Shown in pieces: positions 9,791 to 18,700 of a stretch of DNA of 64,000 bases; the first letter of the stretch is position 1, and the number at the start of each line of letters is the position of its first letter. Position numbers and translations under genes: made by a program. A model generated the notes under the pieces. It was not told the DNA's origin. It made no database searches and worked only from the letters and a program-made list of their open reading frames with translations. Location of the stretch: NCBI RefSeq assembly GCF_019039255.1, contig NZ_CP077062.1, forward strand, positions 3,100,001-3,164,000. Reading direction: 5' to 3'. Origin of the DNA: Nocardioides panacis (GTDB lineage Bacteria; Actinomycetota; Actinomycetes; Propionibacteriales; Nocardioidaceae).

Positions 9791-11026
9791 GTGACCCAGC
9801 ACCCGACGCGCGCCGACGCGGTCGCCCTCGACCTGGCGAGCCCGCTGCGCGCCCGCCGTGAGCTCTTCGCCCTCCCCGACGGGGTCGTGTACCTCGACGG
9901 CAACTCGCTCGGCGCGCTGCCCCGCGCGGTGGCGCCGCGGCTGCAGCAGGTGGTCGCCGAGGAGTGGGGCACCGGCCTGATCTCCTCGTGGAACACCGCC
10001 GACTGGGTCGGCCTCGGCCGGCGGGTCGGGGACCGGATCGCGCCGCTGATCGGCGTCGCGCCCGGCGACGTGCACGTCGGCGACTCCACGACGGTCACGC
10101 TGTTCAAGACGTTCGTGGCCGCCAGCCGGCTGCGGCCCGGCCGCCGCGTGGTGGTGCTGGAGCCGACCACCTTCCCCACCGACGGGTACGTCGCGGCCGG
10201 CGTCGCCCGGATGCTCGACCTCGAGCTGCGCTGGTGCGACCCCGCGGACCCGGCCGCCTCCCTCGACGAGGACGTCGCGCTCCTCTCGCTGACCCACGTC
10301 GACTTCCGGTCCGGCGCGATGTACGACCTCGCCGCGCTCACCGCCGCCGCGCACGACGCCGGCGCGCTGGTCCAGTGGGACCTCTGCCACTCCACCGGCG
10401 CCGTCCCGGTCGCCCTGCTCGACGCCGACGCCGACATCGCGGTCGGCTGCACCTACAAGTACCTCAACGGCGGTCCCGGCTCCCCCGCGTTCGCGTGGGT
10501 GCACCCCCGCCACCAGGCCGCCTGGGACCAGCCGGTCACCGGGTGGTTCGGGCACTCCCGCCCGTTCGACATGGACCGCGCCTTCACGCCCGCCGACGGC
10601 ATCGCCCGGATGGCCTCCGGCACGCCCCCGGTGCTCGCGCTCTCCGCGCTCGACGCCGCGCTCGACGTGTTCGACGGGGTGTCGCTCGACGTGCTCCGGG
10701 CGGCGTCGCTGTCGCTGACCGACCTGTTCCTCGAGCTCGTCAACGCCCGCCTGGGCTCCGCCTTCGAGGTGATCACGCCGCGCGAGCACGGCCGGCGCGG
10801 GAGCCAGGTGTCGCTGCGGCACGAGCAGGCGTACGGCGTGGTGCAGGCGCTCGTCGAGCGCGGGGTCGTCGGCGACTTCCGCACGCCGGACGTGGCGCGG
10901 TTCGGGTTCGCCCCGCTGTACGTCACGCACGCCGACGTCTTCGACGCCGTGGGCCACCTCGTCGCGGTGCTCGAGGGCGACGAGCACCTCCGGCCCGAGT
11001 ACACGGTGCGGAACGCGGTCACGTGA
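9791..11026 (+). CDS. kynU: Kynureninase
   Basis: PLP enzyme cleaving L-kynurenine to anthranilate and alanine in tryptophan catabolism. Over 411 residues it shows the kynureninase N-terminal YLDGNSLGALP, the WNTADW segment, the PLP-binding QWDLCHSTGAVP (Asp197) and the Schiff-base lysine K223 in CTYKYLNGGPGSPAF. FGHSRPF and the substrate-pocket motif ASGTPPVLAL follow. Tryptophan dioxygenase and kynurenine formamidase genes are not in the window. The gene overlaps the DUF402 gene by 4 nt (GTGA). It is transcribed against the flanking sucD/DUF6350 genes, which suggests an insertion into an older gene block. Confidence 0.93.
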   Translation: MTQHPTRADAVALDLASPLRARRELFALPDGVVYLDGNSLGALPRAVAPRLQQVVAEEWGTGLISSWNTADWVGLGRRVGDRIAPLIGVAPGDVHVGDSTTVTLFKTFVAASRLRPGRRVVVLEPTTFPTDGYVAAGVARMLDLELRWCDPADPAASLDEDVALLSLTHVDFRSGAMYDLAALTAAAHDAGALVQWDLCHSTGAVPVALLDADADIAVGCTYKYLNGGPGSPAFAWVHPRHQAAWDQPVTGWFGHSRPFDMDRAFTPADGIARMASGTPPVLALSALDAALDVFDGVSLDVLRAASLSLTDLFLELVNARLGSAFEVITPREHGRRGSQVSLRHEQAYGVVQALVERGVVGDFRTPDVARFGFAPLYVTHADVFDAVGHLVAVLEGDEHLRPEYTVRNAVT

Positions 11027-11649
11027 GCGGGCGGAGCGCTGGGCGGGTCGGTGGGCACTGGGACGTGGGGACGCCCGTCGTACGGCGGGAGGTGCTGCAC
11101 GGGCACCCGTGGGCGGCGTTCACGACGCGGGTGGTGCGCGACGACGCAGACCTGCTCGCGGTGTACCTCGCGCCCGGCTCCGAGCTGGCGTTCGCCGACT
11201 GGCCGTTCGACCGGTGGGAGCACCCCTGGCGGACCCAGGGCTTCAGCACGTGGCGGGGGCACGGCAAGCTGATGCTGCACCGGCCCGGCGACGCCTACTC
11301 CGTCGACCTGTTCTGGAACGGCCCGGCGCGGGCCTTCTCCGGCTGGTACCTCAACCTCCAGGACCCCGTCCGCCGGTACGACGGGGGCTTCGACACCCTC
11401 GACCACGAGCTCGACTACTGGCTCCCGGCCGGCGGCACGTGGCAGGTCAAGGACGCCGAGCTGTTCGAGCAGCGGGTCGCCGAGGAGCGGTACACCGCCG
11501 AGCAGGCCGACGCGATCCGCTCCACCGGCATGGCGATCGAGCAGATGCTCACCGCGGGCGACCACTGGTGGGACGAGTCCTGGGCCGGCTGGACCCCGCC
11601 GCCGGGCTGGGACGCCCTCGCCGTCCCCGCCGGCTGGCCCACCGCCTGA
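11023..11649 (+). CDS. DUF402 domain protein
   Basis: A 208-residue soluble protein with the DUF402 core: an anti-parallel beta region with the charged motif SVDLFWNGPARAFSGWYLNLQDPVRR and the acidic LDHELDYWLPAGGTWQVKD segment. An alpha-helical tail follows. Related DUF402 proteins (FomD-like) hydrolyse nucleotidyl phosphonates or nucleoside diphosphates using these acidic residues and divalent metal; the substrate here is unknown. The GTG at 11023 overlaps the kynU stop by 4 nt, so translation is probably coupled. A link to kynurenine breakdown is only positional. Confidence 0.75.
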   Translation: MSGRSAGRVGGHWDVGTPVVRREVLHGHPWAAFTTRVVRDDADLLAVYLAPGSELAFADWPFDRWEHPWRTQGFSTWRGHGKLMLHRPGDAYSVDLFWNGPARAFSGWYLNLQDPVRRYDGGFDTLDHELDYWLPAGGTWQVKDAELFEQRVAEERYTAEQADAIRSTGMAIEQMLTAGDHWWDESWAGWTPPPGWDALAVPAGWPTA

Positions 11650-11668
11650 CCCGGCCCGCAGCTCAGCC

Positions 11669-11781
11669 CGACCCGGGCCTCGGTCGAGGTCGACCCGGGC
11701 TCGAGCCACGTCACCGTCAACTCAGACCCGGGTCGGACCTGCTCGACACCCGGGTCGGGGTTACTCTCGGCCCGGGTCGGG
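11669..11781. repeat. Cluster of CGACCCGGG-type palindromic motifs
   Basis: Two direct copies of CGACCCGGGC(C)TC (11669-11681, 11690-11701) are followed by three ACCCGGGTCGG or CCCGGGTCGG copies in the opposite sense (about 11727, 11748, 11771). The same 13-mer recurs as tandem repeats at 57733-57821. It lies between the converging DUF402 and sucD genes. Confidence 0.6.
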
Positions 11782-11800
11782 GTTGCTGTCGGCCACACGC

Positions 11801-11840
11801 GTGAGGGCCGCCGTCACCTCTCGGTGGCGGCGGCCCTCAC
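11801..11840. terminator. Strong hairpin between the DUF402 gene and sucD
   Basis: Inverted repeat with 18-bp arms, GTGAGGGCCGCCGTCACC against its complement, with one mismatch and a TCTC loop. It ends 21 nt beyond the sucD stop and can stop transcription from both sides. Confidence 0.75.
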
Positions 11841-11861
11841 GGTCGAACCAGGAGCTGGGGC

Positions 11862-12746
11862 TCAGAGGTCCTTGAGGATCTCGCGCATCAGCTCGGCGGT
11901 CTCGGACGGCGTCTTGCCGACCTTGACGCCGACGGCCTCGAGGGCCTCCTTCTTCGCCTGCGCGGTGCCGGACGAGCCGGACACGATCGCGCCGGCGTGG
12001 CCCATCGTCTTGCCCTCGGGAGCGGTGAAGCCCGCGACGTAGCCGACGACCGGCTTCTTGACGTTGTCCTTGATGTACGCCGCCGCACGCTCCTCGGCGT
12101 CGCCGCCGATCTCGCCGATCATCACGATCGCGTCGGTGTCCGGGTCCTCCTCGAACGCCTTGAGGCAGTCGATGTGCGTCGTACCGATGATCGGGTCGCC
12201 ACCGATGCCGACGGCCGAGGAGAAGCCGTAGTCACGCAGCTCGTACATCATCTGGTAGGTCAGCGTGCCGGACTTCGACACGAGGCCGACCCGGCCGGCC
12301 TTGGTGATGTTGGCCGGGATGATGCCCGCGTTGGACAGTCCGGGGCTGATCAGGCCGGGGCAGTTCGGGCCGATGATCCGCGTGGTGCCCTTGGCCTGCG
12401 CGTAGGAGAAGAAGTCCGCGGTGTCGTGCACCGGGACGCCCTCGGTGATCACCACGACGAGCGGCATCGCGGCGTCGACGGCCTCGAGGACGGCACCCTT
12501 GGTGCCGGCCGGCGGGACGAAGACGACCGAGACGTCGGCGCTGGTGGCGTCCATCGCCTCCTTGACCGAGCCGAACACCGGGACGGCGGTGCCGTCGAAG
12601 TCGATGCTCTGGCCGGCCTTCTTCGGGTTCACGCCGCCGACGATGTTCGTGCCGGAGGCGATCATCCGACGGGTGTGCTTCTGCCCCTCGGAGCCCGTCA
12701 TGCCCTGCACGACGACCTTGGAGTTCTCGTTCAGAAAGATTGACAT
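11862..12746 (-). CDS. sucD: Succinyl-CoA synthetase alpha subunit
   Basis: Forms the heterodimer with SucC that converts succinyl-CoA to succinate with nucleotide triphosphate formation. The 294-residue protein has the CoA-binding N-terminal Rossmann fold ([15 protein letters not shown]), the [11 protein letters not shown] loop and the phosphohistidine H250 in [10 protein letters not shown]. The start ATG 12746 follows the sucC stop by 10 nt. The strong hairpin downstream ends the sucCD operon. Confidence 0.97.
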   Translation of the reverse strand: MSIFLNENSKVVVQGMTGSEGQKHTRRMIASGTNIVGGVNPKKAGQSIDFDGTAVPVFGSVKEAMDATSADVSVVFVPPAGTKGAVLEAVDAAMPLVVVITEGVPVHDTADFFSYAQAKGTTRIIGPNCPGLISPGLSNAGIIPANITKAGRVGLVSKSGTLTYQMMYELRDYGFSSAVGIGGDPIIGTTHIDCLKAFEEDPDTDAIVMIGEIGGDAEERAAAYIKDNVKKPVVGYVAGFTAPEGKTMGHAGAIVSGSSGTAQAKKEALEAVGVKVGKTPSETAELMREILKDL

Positions 12747-12756
12747 GTTCAGCCCT

Positions 12757-13920
12757 CTACTTCGAAGCCAGCTCGGCGGCGCGGTCAGCTGCGCCGTCCA
12801 TGGTGTCCACCAGCGTCACGAGCGGGTGGTTCGCCTCGTTCAGGATGCGGCGCCCCTCCTCGACGTTGTTGCCGTCGAGGCGTACGACGAGCGGCTTGTT
12901 GGCCTCGTCGCCCAGGATCTCCAGGGCGTGCACGATGCCGTTGGCGACCGCGTCGCAGGAGGTGATGCCGCCGAAGACGTTGACGAAGACGCTCTTGACC
13001 TGGCTGTCGTTGAGGATCACGTCGAGGCCGTTGGCCATCACCTCGGCCGAGGCGCCGCCGCCGATGTCGAGGAAGTTCGCCGGCTTCACTCCGTCGTACT
13101 TCTCACCGGCGTAGGCGACCACGTCGAGCGTCGACATCACGAGGCCGGCGCCGTTGCCGATGATGCCCACGGCACCGTCGAGCTTCACGTAGTTGAGGCC
13201 CTTGGCCTTCGCCTTGGCCTCGAGCGGGTCGGCCGCCTGCTTGTCCTCGAACGCGGCGTGCTCCTCGTGGCGGAACTCCGCGTTCTCGTCGAGGGTGACC
13301 TTGCCGTCGAGCGCCTCGAGGGTGCCGTCGCCGAGCAGGCACAGCGGGTTCACCTCGACCAGCGTGGCGTCCTCCTTGATGAAGACGTCCCACAGCTTCT
13401 TGATGACGTCCTTCGCCTGGTCGGCGACCTCGGCCGGGAACCTGGTGGCCGCGACGATCTCGGCGGCCTTCGCGTCGTCGACGCCGACCTGCGGGTCGAT
13501 CGACACCTTGGCGAGCGCCTCGGGGTTCTCGTGCGCGACGACCTCGATCTCGACGCCGCCCTCGACGCTGGCGATGCACAGGTAGTCCCGGTTGGCCCGG
13601 TCGACCAGGAACGAGAAGTAGTACTCGTCCTTGATGTCGGCGGCCGGTGCGATCAGCACCCGGTGGACCGTCAGGCCCTTGATGTCCATGCCGAGGATGT
13701 CCTCGGCGCGGGCCACGGCGTCCTGGGGCGTCTCGGCGAGCTTGACCCCGCCGGCCTTGCCCCGGCCACCTGCCTGCACCTGGGCCTTGACGACGACGCG
13801 GCCGCCCTGCTCCTCGGCTGCGGCTGCGGCGTCCTCGGCCTTGGTCACGACGGTGCCGACGGTGACCGGCACGCCATGCTTGGCGAAGAGCTCCTTCGCT
13901 TGGTACTCCATCAGGTCCAC
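12757..13920 (-). CDS. sucC: Succinyl-CoA synthetase beta subunit
   Basis: ATP-grasp subunit of the TCA-cycle succinyl-CoA synthetase. The N-terminal [16 protein letters not shown] segment, the [16 protein letters not shown] nucleotide-binding loop and the C-terminal [13 protein letters not shown] and [13 protein letters not shown] motifs are clear. The start is taken at GTG 13920 (VDLMEYQ), since actinobacterial SucC usually begins M-D-L-x-EYQ and AGAGGA lies about 11 nt upstream. ATG 13911 is the alternative. The protein has 387 residues, the normal length. It is divergent from the alpha/beta hydrolase gene at 14043. Confidence 0.96.
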   Translation of the reverse strand: MDLMEYQAKELFAKHGVPVTVGTVVTKAEDAAAAAEEQGGRVVVKAQVQAGGRGKAGGVKLAETPQDAVARAEDILGMDIKGLTVHRVLIAPAADIKDEYYFSFLVDRANRDYLCIASVEGGVEIEVVAHENPEALAKVSIDPQVGVDDAKAAEIVAATRFPAEVADQAKDVIKKLWDVFIKEDATLVEVNPLCLLGDGTLEALDGKVTLDENAEFRHEEHAAFEDKQAADPLEAKAKAKGLNYVKLDGAVGIIGNGAGLVMSTLDVVAYAGEKYDGVKPANFLDIGGGASAEVMANGLDVILNDSQVKSVFVNVFGGITSCDAVANGIVHALEILGDEANKPLVVRLDGNNVEEGRRILNEANHPLVTLVDTMDGAADRAAELASK

Positions 13921-14029
13921 GGTGATGACCGTCCTCTTCCGGGTTAACGGCCTCAGGGCACACTTCGGCCCCGGGCAGGTCACGGCTGACATTAGCCCCG
14001 TGAGCGCGGTCACGACCATGTCGGGTCCG

Positions 14030-14035
14030 TACCCT
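14030..14035 (+). promoter_or_regulatory. Leaderless-type -10 element of the alpha/beta hydrolase gene
   Basis: TACCCT, then 7 nt (TCGTCAC), then ATG 14043. The match to TANNNT and the spacing agree with other genes in the window. Confidence 0.42.
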
Positions 14036-14042
14036 TCGTCAC

Positions 14043-14930
14043 ATGCCACCGACCCCCACGGCCAGCACCGTCCGCTCCGGAGACCTCGGCCTCGCGGTCC
14101 GCGAGCACAGTCCGGCCGGCCCTGGACGCCCGACGGTGGTGCTGGTGCACGGCTTCCCGGACCAGCAGGACGTGTGGTCCGCCCTGGTCGCCCGGCTCCC
14201 CCTCGACCGCTGGCACGTGGTGACGTACGACGTGCGCGGGGCCGGCTCCTCGGACGCGCCGGCCGGTCAGGACGGGTACCGCACCGAGCGGCTCGTCGAC
14301 GACCTGGTGGCGGTGCTCGACGCCGTGCTGCCCCAGGGCACGGCGGTGCACCTGGTGGGCCACGACTGGGGATCGGCGCAGCTCTGGGACGCGGTCGCGG
14401 CCGAGGCCACCGACCCGCGGCTGCAGGGCCGGGTCGCGTCGTTCACGTCGATCAGCGCGCCGTCCCTCGACCACGCCGGCCGGCTGTTCGCGTCCCCCCG
14501 CGGCCGGCGTCCCGCCCTCCTGCGCCAGGGGCTCGCGTCCTGGTACGTCGGGCTGTTCAACGTGCCGGTGCTGCCCGACCTGCTCCTGCGGCACGGGCAC
14601 CCGCTCCTCGCCAGGGCGGGTGCGTTTCGCGAGGGGCTGCCCCGCGGGCACTGGGGCCCGGAGCTCGGCCGCAACGCCGTGAACGGCCTGGGCCTCTACC
14701 GCGCCAACGTGCTCTCCCGCGTACGTCGCCCGCGACCGCTGCACACCGACGTGCCGGTGCTCGTCGTGCAGCCCGAGCGCGACAACTACGTCACCGACGT
14801 GTTCCTGCAGGACCTCGACGCCTCCTGCAGCGACCTGCGGGTCGAGCGGCTCGACGCGGGGCACTGGGCCGTCGTCACGCACGCCGACGAGGTGGCCGCG
14901 CTCGTCGTACGCCACGTCGAGGCCCACTGA
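14043..14930 (+). CDS. Alpha/beta-fold hydrolase, epoxide hydrolase-like
   Basis: A 295-residue cytoplasmic hydrolase. The oxyanion-hole motif [10 protein letters not shown] is followed by the nucleophile elbow VGHDWGSAQ, in which the nucleophile is Asp as in epoxide hydrolases and haloalkane dehalogenases. A cap region occupies about residues 135-225, and the catalytic His is in AGHWAVV near the C-terminus. The acid is likely Asp in QPERDNYV. Similar domains occur fused to short-chain dehydrogenases in actinobacteria; here it stands alone. The substrate is unknown. It is divergent from sucC. Confidence 0.82.
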   Translation: MPPTPTASTVRSGDLGLAVREHSPAGPGRPTVVLVHGFPDQQDVWSALVARLPLDRWHVVTYDVRGAGSSDAPAGQDGYRTERLVDDLVAVLDAVLPQGTAVHLVGHDWGSAQLWDAVAAEATDPRLQGRVASFTSISAPSLDHAGRLFASPRGRRPALLRQGLASWYVGLFNVPVLPDLLLRHGHPLLARAGAFREGLPRGHWGPELGRNAVNGLGLYRANVLSRVRRPRPLHTDVPVLVVQPERDNYVTDVFLQDLDASCSDLRVERLDAGHWAVVTHADEVAALVVRHVEAH

Positions 14931-14948
14931 CGCGCCACACTGAGGGGG

Positions 14949-15737
14949 GTGCTCGACTCCCTGGCCCCCGCGCGCCGCCGCCTGGTGCTGCTCACCGGGG
15001 CCGGCGCGCTGGCCGCCGTCGTCGCGCTCGCGGCCGTGCTCGTCGTCCGGACCACCACCGGGGGCGTCACGCCGGCGGCGCAGGACGAGCCGGGACCGGT
15101 GCTGCTGGTCAGCGGCTACGGCGGCTCGACCCGTGCGCTGACCCCGCTGCGCGACGTGCTCGTCGCGGCCGGGCGCGACGTCGTGGTGGTGCCCGTGCTC
15201 GGCGGCGGGACCGGGGACATCGACGCGCAGGCCGCCGCCCTGGACGACCGGGCGGCGTCGGCGATGAGGCGGTTCGGCGCGACGTCGGTCGACGTGGTCG
15301 GCTACTCCGCCGGCGGCGTGGTCGCGCGCGACTGGGTCCGCGACCACGACGGCGCGAGCGCCGCGCGCCGGGTGCTCAGCATCGGCTCGCCGCAGCACGG
15401 CACGTCGCTCGCCGAGCTGGCGCTGGGGATCGGCGGCCGGTGCCCGGTCGCCTGCCGGCAGCTCGAGCCGGACAGCGACCTGCTGCGCGGGCTCAACGCC
15501 CGCGACGAGACACCGGCCGGGCCGGTGTTCGTCTCGGTCTGGTCCGCGGCCGACGAGGTCGTCGTCCCGGCCGACTCGGCCCGGCTCTCCGGGGCGCTGA
15601 ACTTCACCGTGCAGTCCGTGTGCCCCGGGGCCGACACCGCGCACGGCGACCTGCCCCGGGACCCGGTGGTGCAGGCCGCGCTCGGCACCGTGCTCGGCGC
15701 CGCCGCCCCCGAGGCGCCCGCCGGCACCACCTGCTGA
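14949..15737 (+). CDS. Membrane-anchored or secreted lipase/esterase-like hydrolase
   Basis: The 262-residue protein starts with a basic end and a hydrophobic helix (about residues 12-34), an uncleaved anchor or signal peptide. An alpha/beta hydrolase domain follows: VLLVSGYGGST as oxyanion loop, nucleophile elbow VVGYSAGGVVARDW, then IGSPQHGTSLAEL, typical of triacylglycerol lipases of the LipA/EstA type. The likely acid is Asp in WSAADEVVVP and the His lies in DTAHGDLPRD. Paired Cys near CPVACRQL and VCPGAD fit an exported protein. The GTG start is 18 nt after the preceding stop, so co-transcription is likely. Confidence 0.78.
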   Translation: MLDSLAPARRRLVLLTGAGALAAVVALAAVLVVRTTTGGVTPAAQDEPGPVLLVSGYGGSTRALTPLRDVLVAAGRDVVVVPVLGGGTGDIDAQAAALDDRAASAMRRFGATSVDVVGYSAGGVVARDWVRDHDGASAARRVLSIGSPQHGTSLAELALGIGGRCPVACRQLEPDSDLLRGLNARDETPAGPVFVSVWSAADEVVVPADSARLSGALNFTVQSVCPGADTAHGDLPRDPVVQAALGTVLGAAAPEAPAGTTC

Positions 15738-15757
15738 GCCGCGGCACCGGGGACCGC

Positions 15758-16573
15758 TCAGCTGGTGATGTCCTTGGTGGTGAAGTTCGCCCAGGCGACG
15801 CCCAGGAACACCAGCACGTAGACACCCTGCAGCCCGACCCCGCGGGTCAGGTCGCGCCAGTGGATCGGGTCGCGGAACAGGTCCACGAACGACAGCCAGT
15901 AGCGGGTCGGGAGGTAGGGCTGCAGCGCGGCCGCGGCGTCCAGGGTGAGCAGCAGCGTCGAGGCGATCAGGAAGGCCAGCGCCCCCAGCGCCGCGCCGAT
16001 CGCGGAGTCGGTGAACGTCGACAGCATCAGCGCCATCGCTGCGACGCCCAGCATCGACAGCGACACGTAGACGACCGACATCAGCGTCCGCTCCACGAGC
16101 TGCGTCGAGGTCAGGCTGCTCCCGGACACGCCGGTGACCAGGCCGCTGGCGTCGCCGCCGCCGAGCAGCAGCCGCCCGACGACGTACCCGACGGCGGCGA
16201 CCACCACGACCGCGAGCAGCACGAACGCGAGCACGCTGACCAGCTTGGCCACCAGCAGCGTCGTACGACGGACGGGGCGGGTGAGCACGTAGCGCAGCGT
16301 GCCTCCGGCCGCCTCGCCCGCGACCGCGTCACCGGCCACCACCGCCACCGCCACCGGCATGAACAGCGGCAGCACGATCGCCAGCGCCGCCAGGGGGAAC
16401 AGCGTGCCGTCGGTGAGCACCGCGGACAGGAACGCCGGCCCCTCACCGGGCTGCGGGCCGATGTCGGTCACCGCGAGCAGCACGGCCACCAGCGTCGGCA
16501 ACGCGTTCAGCATCAGGATGGTGATCCAGGTGCGGGGCCGCCGCAGCATCTTGACGAGCTCGACACGGATCAC
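15758..16573 (-). CDS. ABC-2 type transporter permease
   Basis: A 271-residue integral membrane protein with six predicted helices and the ABC-2 permease layout: a short cytosolic N-terminus ending KMLRRPRTW, then helices around 18-35, 60-85, 105-135, 160-185, 190-210 and 240-260, and an amphipathic LRYVLTRPVRR coupling segment. It partners with the ATPase encoded directly upstream; the GTG start overlaps the ATPase stop by 4 nt (GTGA). Likely an exporter. The substrate cannot be read from the sequence. Confidence 0.85.
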   Translation of the reverse strand: MIRVELVKMLRRPRTWITILMLNALPTLVAVLLAVTDIGPQPGEGPAFLSAVLTDGTLFPLAALAIVLPLFMPVAVAVVAGDAVAGEAAGGTLRYVLTRPVRRTTLLVAKLVSVLAFVLLAVVVVAAVGYVVGRLLLGGGDASGLVTGVSGSSLTSTQLVERTLMSVVYVSLSMLGVAAMALMLSTFTDSAIGAALGALAFLIASTLLLTLDAAAALQPYLPTRYWLSFVDLFRDPIHWRDLTRGVGLQGVYVLVFLGVAWANFTTKDITS

Positions 16574-17496
16574 GAGGACACCCCTACCTGGGACGGGTCG
16601 GTGGTCGCGTCGAGCACGACCTGCTCGAGCCCTCGGCGCTCGGGACCGAGCTCGTGGACGCGCACGCCACCGTCGACCAGGAGCCGGTTGAGGGTGGCGG
16701 GGTCGTCGGCCCGGACCACCAGCCGATCGCCGTCGCGGAGCTCGACGCGGCCGTCGAGCAGGCCGACCACCCGGTCGCCGTCGGGGGTGACCACGACGGT
16801 CCGCCCGGTCGGCGCCTGCAGCGCGCGCAGGTCCTCCTGGACCACGAGCCGGCCCCGGTCGAGGACCCCGACCCGGGTGCACATCTGCTCCACCTCGGCG
16901 AGCAGGTGGCTGGACAGGAAGATCGTGGTGCCCTCGGCGTTCAGCCCGAGGAGCAGGTCGCGCATCTCCCGGATGCCCTGCGGGTCCAGGCCGTTCGTGG
17001 GCTCGTCGAGCACCAGCAGCCGCGGGGCGCGCAGCAGCGCGGCGGCCAGCCCGAGCCGCTGCCGCATGCCGAGGGAGTACCCCTTCACCCGCCGGTCCCC
17101 GGCGACCCCGAGCCCGACCCGGTCGAGCACCGTGGCGACCCGGTCCCGGCGACCGCGGCGCGACGACCCCATCGCGTCGAACAGCTCGAGGTTCGCCCGC
17201 CCGCTCAGGTGCGGGTACGCCGCGGGGCCCTCGACCAGCGTGCCGACCTGCGGGAGCACCGTCGCGGCCGAGCGCGGCATCGGCTCGCCGAGCACCTCGG
17301 CCTCCCCGGAGGTGGCCAGCACCAGGCCGAGCAGCATCCGGACCGTCGTGGTCTTGCCGGAGCCGTTGGCGCCGAGGAAGCCGTAGACGTCGCCGGCGCG
17401 CACGTCGAGGTCGATGCCGTCGACCGCCAGCACCGGCCCGTAGCGCTTGGTGAGCCCCTGGGTGCGGATCACCGGCGCGGCGTCGGGAGGGGTCAC
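16570..17496 (-). CDS. ABC transporter ATP-binding protein
   Basis: A 308-residue cytoplasmic ATPase of the CcmA/NatA class. Walker A is GANGSGKTTT, the signature is YSLGMRQRLGLA (a variant of LSGGQ), and Walker B is LLVLDEPTNGLDPQG with the switch His in LSSHLL. The C-terminal 80 residues form the extra domain found in drug and lipid exporters of this class. The GTG start overlaps the preceding stop by 4 nt, and the permease follows with the same kind of overlap, so the three genes form a translationally coupled operon. Confidence 0.9.
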   Translation of the reverse strand: MTPPDAAPVIRTQGLTKRYGPVLAVDGIDLDVRAGDVYGFLGANGSGKTTTVRMLLGLVLATSGEAEVLGEPMPRSAATVLPQVGTLVEGPAAYPHLSGRANLELFDAMGSSRRGRRDRVATVLDRVGLGVAGDRRVKGYSLGMRQRLGLAAALLRAPRLLVLDEPTNGLDPQGIREMRDLLLGLNAEGTTIFLSSHLLAEVEQMCTRVGVLDRGRLVVQEDLRALQAPTGRTVVVTPDGDRVVGLLDGRVELRDGDRLVVRADDPATLNRLLVDGGVRVHELGPERRGLEQVVLDATTDPSQVGVSS

Positions 17497-18602
17497 CGGA
17501 AGCTCAGCCCCGGCCGGTGCGCGGCGAGCTCGGCGGCGGCGGCCAGCAGCGCCTTGCGGGTGACCGTGCCGGCCAGCAGCCAGGCGCTCTCGTTGGGCTC
17601 GGGGCTGCCGAGCAGCAGCCGCAGCGGCGGCGCGGCCACCAGCACCCCGGCGTCCAGCTCGCGGGTGCCGGGGGCCTTGAGCAGGTCCTCGCGCACCCGG
17701 TCGGCGCTCCGGTGCCACAGCGGGACGGCCAGCAGCACCGTGGGACCCCGTCCGTAGACCCCGACGGCCCCGGGCGCCTGCCCGACGGGAGCGGTGCGCC
17801 GCGGCAGCCCGGCCAGGGTCCTCGGCGGCACCCGGGAGGCGAACCGGTTGGCGGCGTCCGCGAGGTCCACGACGTCGTCGCTGCGCAGGTGCGCGTCGTC
17901 CGGCGGGGAGAACGACAGCGCCGCGGAGGACGGCTTGCCCACCGTCAGGTCCAGGAACCGGGAGGTGACCGACGGCGTCGCGGCCCCGCGCCCGAACATC
18001 CGCACCTGCACCGGCAGTCCGGTGGCCCGGTCGGCGTACACGTCGACGCGACCGATGCTGGCCTGCGGGTCGGCCGGACGCAGCCGCAGCCCCAGCGCGT
18101 CCCGGCCGGCGATCCGGCGGGCCGGCAGCCGGCTCAGCTCCCCGGGGCGCGCACCGGACAGCGCCCGGCGGGCCAGCTCGTTGGGCAGCAGGTCGGCGGT
18201 GGTCGGCAGCCGGACCGCGACGTCGGGCACCAGCGTGACGTTCTTGGACTCGTAGACCCAGCGCAGCGTGCGGTCCCCGGCGTGCACCAGGTCGGTCTCG
18301 CCGGTCGTCCGCAGCGTCGACACCCGCCAGGTGGACGGGTCGCGCCACCAGACCCGCACCTTGTTCGTGTCGCCGACCAGCTTGGTGAGACCGGACAGCG
18401 CGTCGTTCACGGGCAGGCCGACGGTCCCGCCGGACTCGACGTACCCGGAGAAGGCGACGTCGCGGGAGCCCTGGATGCGGTGCAGCAGCACGACCGCGCT
18501 GCTGCCGTCGTCGTGCGCGGGCAGCGCGCGCACCAGGAACGGGGTGCTGACCAGCAGCAGCACGCCGACGCCCACGAGGGCCCAGCGTCGCGCAGCGGTC
18601 AT
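17493..18602 (-). CDS. LolA/RseB-like secreted or membrane-anchored protein
   Basis: The first gene of the operon with the ABC exporter. A basic N-terminus and one hydrophobic helix (about residues 6-24) anchor or export the protein. The rest looks like the half-barrel fold of LolA/RseB-type lipid sensors, with segments DVAFSGYVES, WWRDPSTWRV and VDVYADRATGLPVQV. The ATG at 18602 has GGTGAG about 6 nt upstream; a longer start at 18680 lacks support. Total 369 residues. By context it may bind a lipid or peptide handled by the exporter. The domain call is from pattern resemblance only. Confidence 0.65.
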   Translation of the reverse strand: MTAARRWALVGVGVLLLVSTPFLVRALPAHDDGSSAVVLLHRIQGSRDVAFSGYVESGGTVGLPVNDALSGLTKLVGDTNKVRVWWRDPSTWRVSTLRTTGETDLVHAGDRTLRWVYESKNVTLVPDVAVRLPTTADLLPNELARRALSGARPGELSRLPARRIAGRDALGLRLRPADPQASIGRVDVYADRATGLPVQVRMFGRGAATPSVTSRFLDLTVGKPSSAALSFSPPDDAHLRSDDVVDLADAANRFASRVPPRTLAGLPRRTAPVGQAPGAVGVYGRGPTVLLAVPLWHRSADRVREDLLKAPGTRELDAGVLVAAPPLRLLLGSPEPNESAWLLAGTVTRKALLAAAAELAAHRPGLSFR

Positions 18603-18700
18603 GCGTCTCACCGTACGTCGCGACCCGAGCGACCCGCCCGGAACGTAGCGATTCCGCCCCACCGTCGTTGTACCCCTCACACACCGACGAACGGACCGCC

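Noticed and set aside
11669-11781. CRISPR-like array
   Set aside because: The motif copies are short, irregularly spaced and in both orientations, with no uniform spacers.
13631-17386. A 1251-residue plus-strand open frame
   Set aside because: It spans sucC, two hydrolase genes and an ABC operon in a wrong frame; the sequence is Arg/Pro/Ala low complexity and has no domain.
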